A stretch of DNA of 64,000 nt, taken from NCBI RefSeq assembly GCF_001591365.1, contig NZ_BCUT01000002.1:992001-1056000 (forward strand). The letters run 5' to 3'. A model generated the notes under the pieces. That model was not told the DNA's origin and made no database searches. It saw only the letters and a program-made list of their open reading frames with translations. Positions within the stretch are counted from its first letter, which is position 1. Each line of letters starts with the position of its first letter. This document shows positions 63,909 to 64,000 of this stretch, one piece after another. A program made the translations under genes and the position numbers. Source of the stretch: Variovorax paradoxus NBRC 15149. Its GTDB lineage: Bacteria > Pseudomonadota > Gammaproteobacteria > Burkholderiales > Burkholderiaceae_C.

Positions 63909-64000
63909 AAGACCAGGAGCGATACCGCGGCTGCCTCCTCGGGCTCGCCTGCGGCGATGCGGTGGGCACGACCGTCGAGTTCATGCCGCGCGGAACTTTC
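63905..64000 (+). CDS. ADP-ribosylglycohydrolase (partial, runs off the right edge)
   Basis: The first 32 codons read MKDQERYRGCLLGLACGDAV, then GTTVEFMPRGTF, the typical start of ADP-ribosylglycohydrolase/DraG-type enzymes with the GDA segment. It removes ADP-ribose from proteins or related compounds. Being the last visible NAD operon gene, coupled by a four-base overlap, it would link NAD supply to ADP-ribose turnover. The rest of the active site lies outside the window. Confidence 0.85.
   Translation, partial: MKDQERYRGCLLGLACGDAVGTTVEFMPRGTF

Overview
The window is GC-rich DNA from a Gram-negative bacterium. It is most likely a betaproteobacterium of the Comamonadaceae, and Variovorax-like in style. 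This is inferred from three Bug/TctC-type binding proteins, Tat and Sec periplasmic enzymes, a PQQ alcohol oxidation locus, an NrtR-controlled NAD operon and dense short operons. No rRNA, tRNA or CRISPR array was seen.

Layout. (1) 1-7.8 kb, minus strand: a VWA / SWIM zinc-finger / DUF4132 / MoxR-ATPase operon, running off the left edge. (2) 7.9-17.6 kb: an accessory island. It holds an IS91-type element with its own tyrosine recombinase, a transposase scrap, an AbiEi/AbiEii toxin-antitoxin pair whose promoter lies inside a perfect inverted repeat, and a train of at least eight small unrelated minus-strand genes. Nine copies of a degenerate hairpin-like motif built around TGGCCG, all in one orientation, separate these small genes. 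This looks like a gene-cassette array without integron hallmarks and is the most unusual feature of the window. (3) 18.5-30.9 kb: an alcohol oxidation locus. It has a PQQ alcohol dehydrogenase with the extra aspartate typical of lanthanide enzymes, a HiPIP, a NosR-like flavo-Fe/S membrane protein, an ApbE flavin transferase gene broken by an amber codon, PqqB, an AcoR-like sigma-54 activator, a cytochrome c, a solute-binding protein and acetyl-CoA synthetase. Two sigma-54 type promoters and a 9-bp palindrome suggest one regulon.

(4) 31-38 kb: a lipoprotein, a LuxR-type regulator facing an alpha/beta hydrolase, a 2-hydroxyacid dehydrogenase with a Bug receptor opposite an IclR regulator, and a methyltransferase. 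(5) 38-49.2 kb: a predicted sugar-acid catabolic region. It has a Bug receptor, an IlvD/Edd dehydratase, a lactonase-like amidohydrolase, a LysR regulator, a DapA-type aldolase, a complete ABC sugar importer and a Gfo/Idh/MocA oxidoreductase. (6) 49.3-54.7 kb: a Tat-exported hydrolase, an aldehyde dehydrogenase lacking its general-base glutamate, a Core-2-like glycosyltransferase, small unknown genes, a frameshifted ParD-like antitoxin and a LysR remnant. (7) 54.9-58.1 kb: an ABM-fold protein, a third Bug receptor, a tartrate/isopropylmalate-type dehydrogenase and a GntR regulator. (8) 58.2 kb to the right edge: nrtR and an NAD salvage operon (nicotinamidase-like hydrolase, pncB, nadE, NMN adenylyltransferase-Nudix, ADP-ribosylglycohydrolase) with three matching palindromic boxes.

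Function calls rest on motifs and gene context read by eye. Operators, promoters and start codons are predictions.
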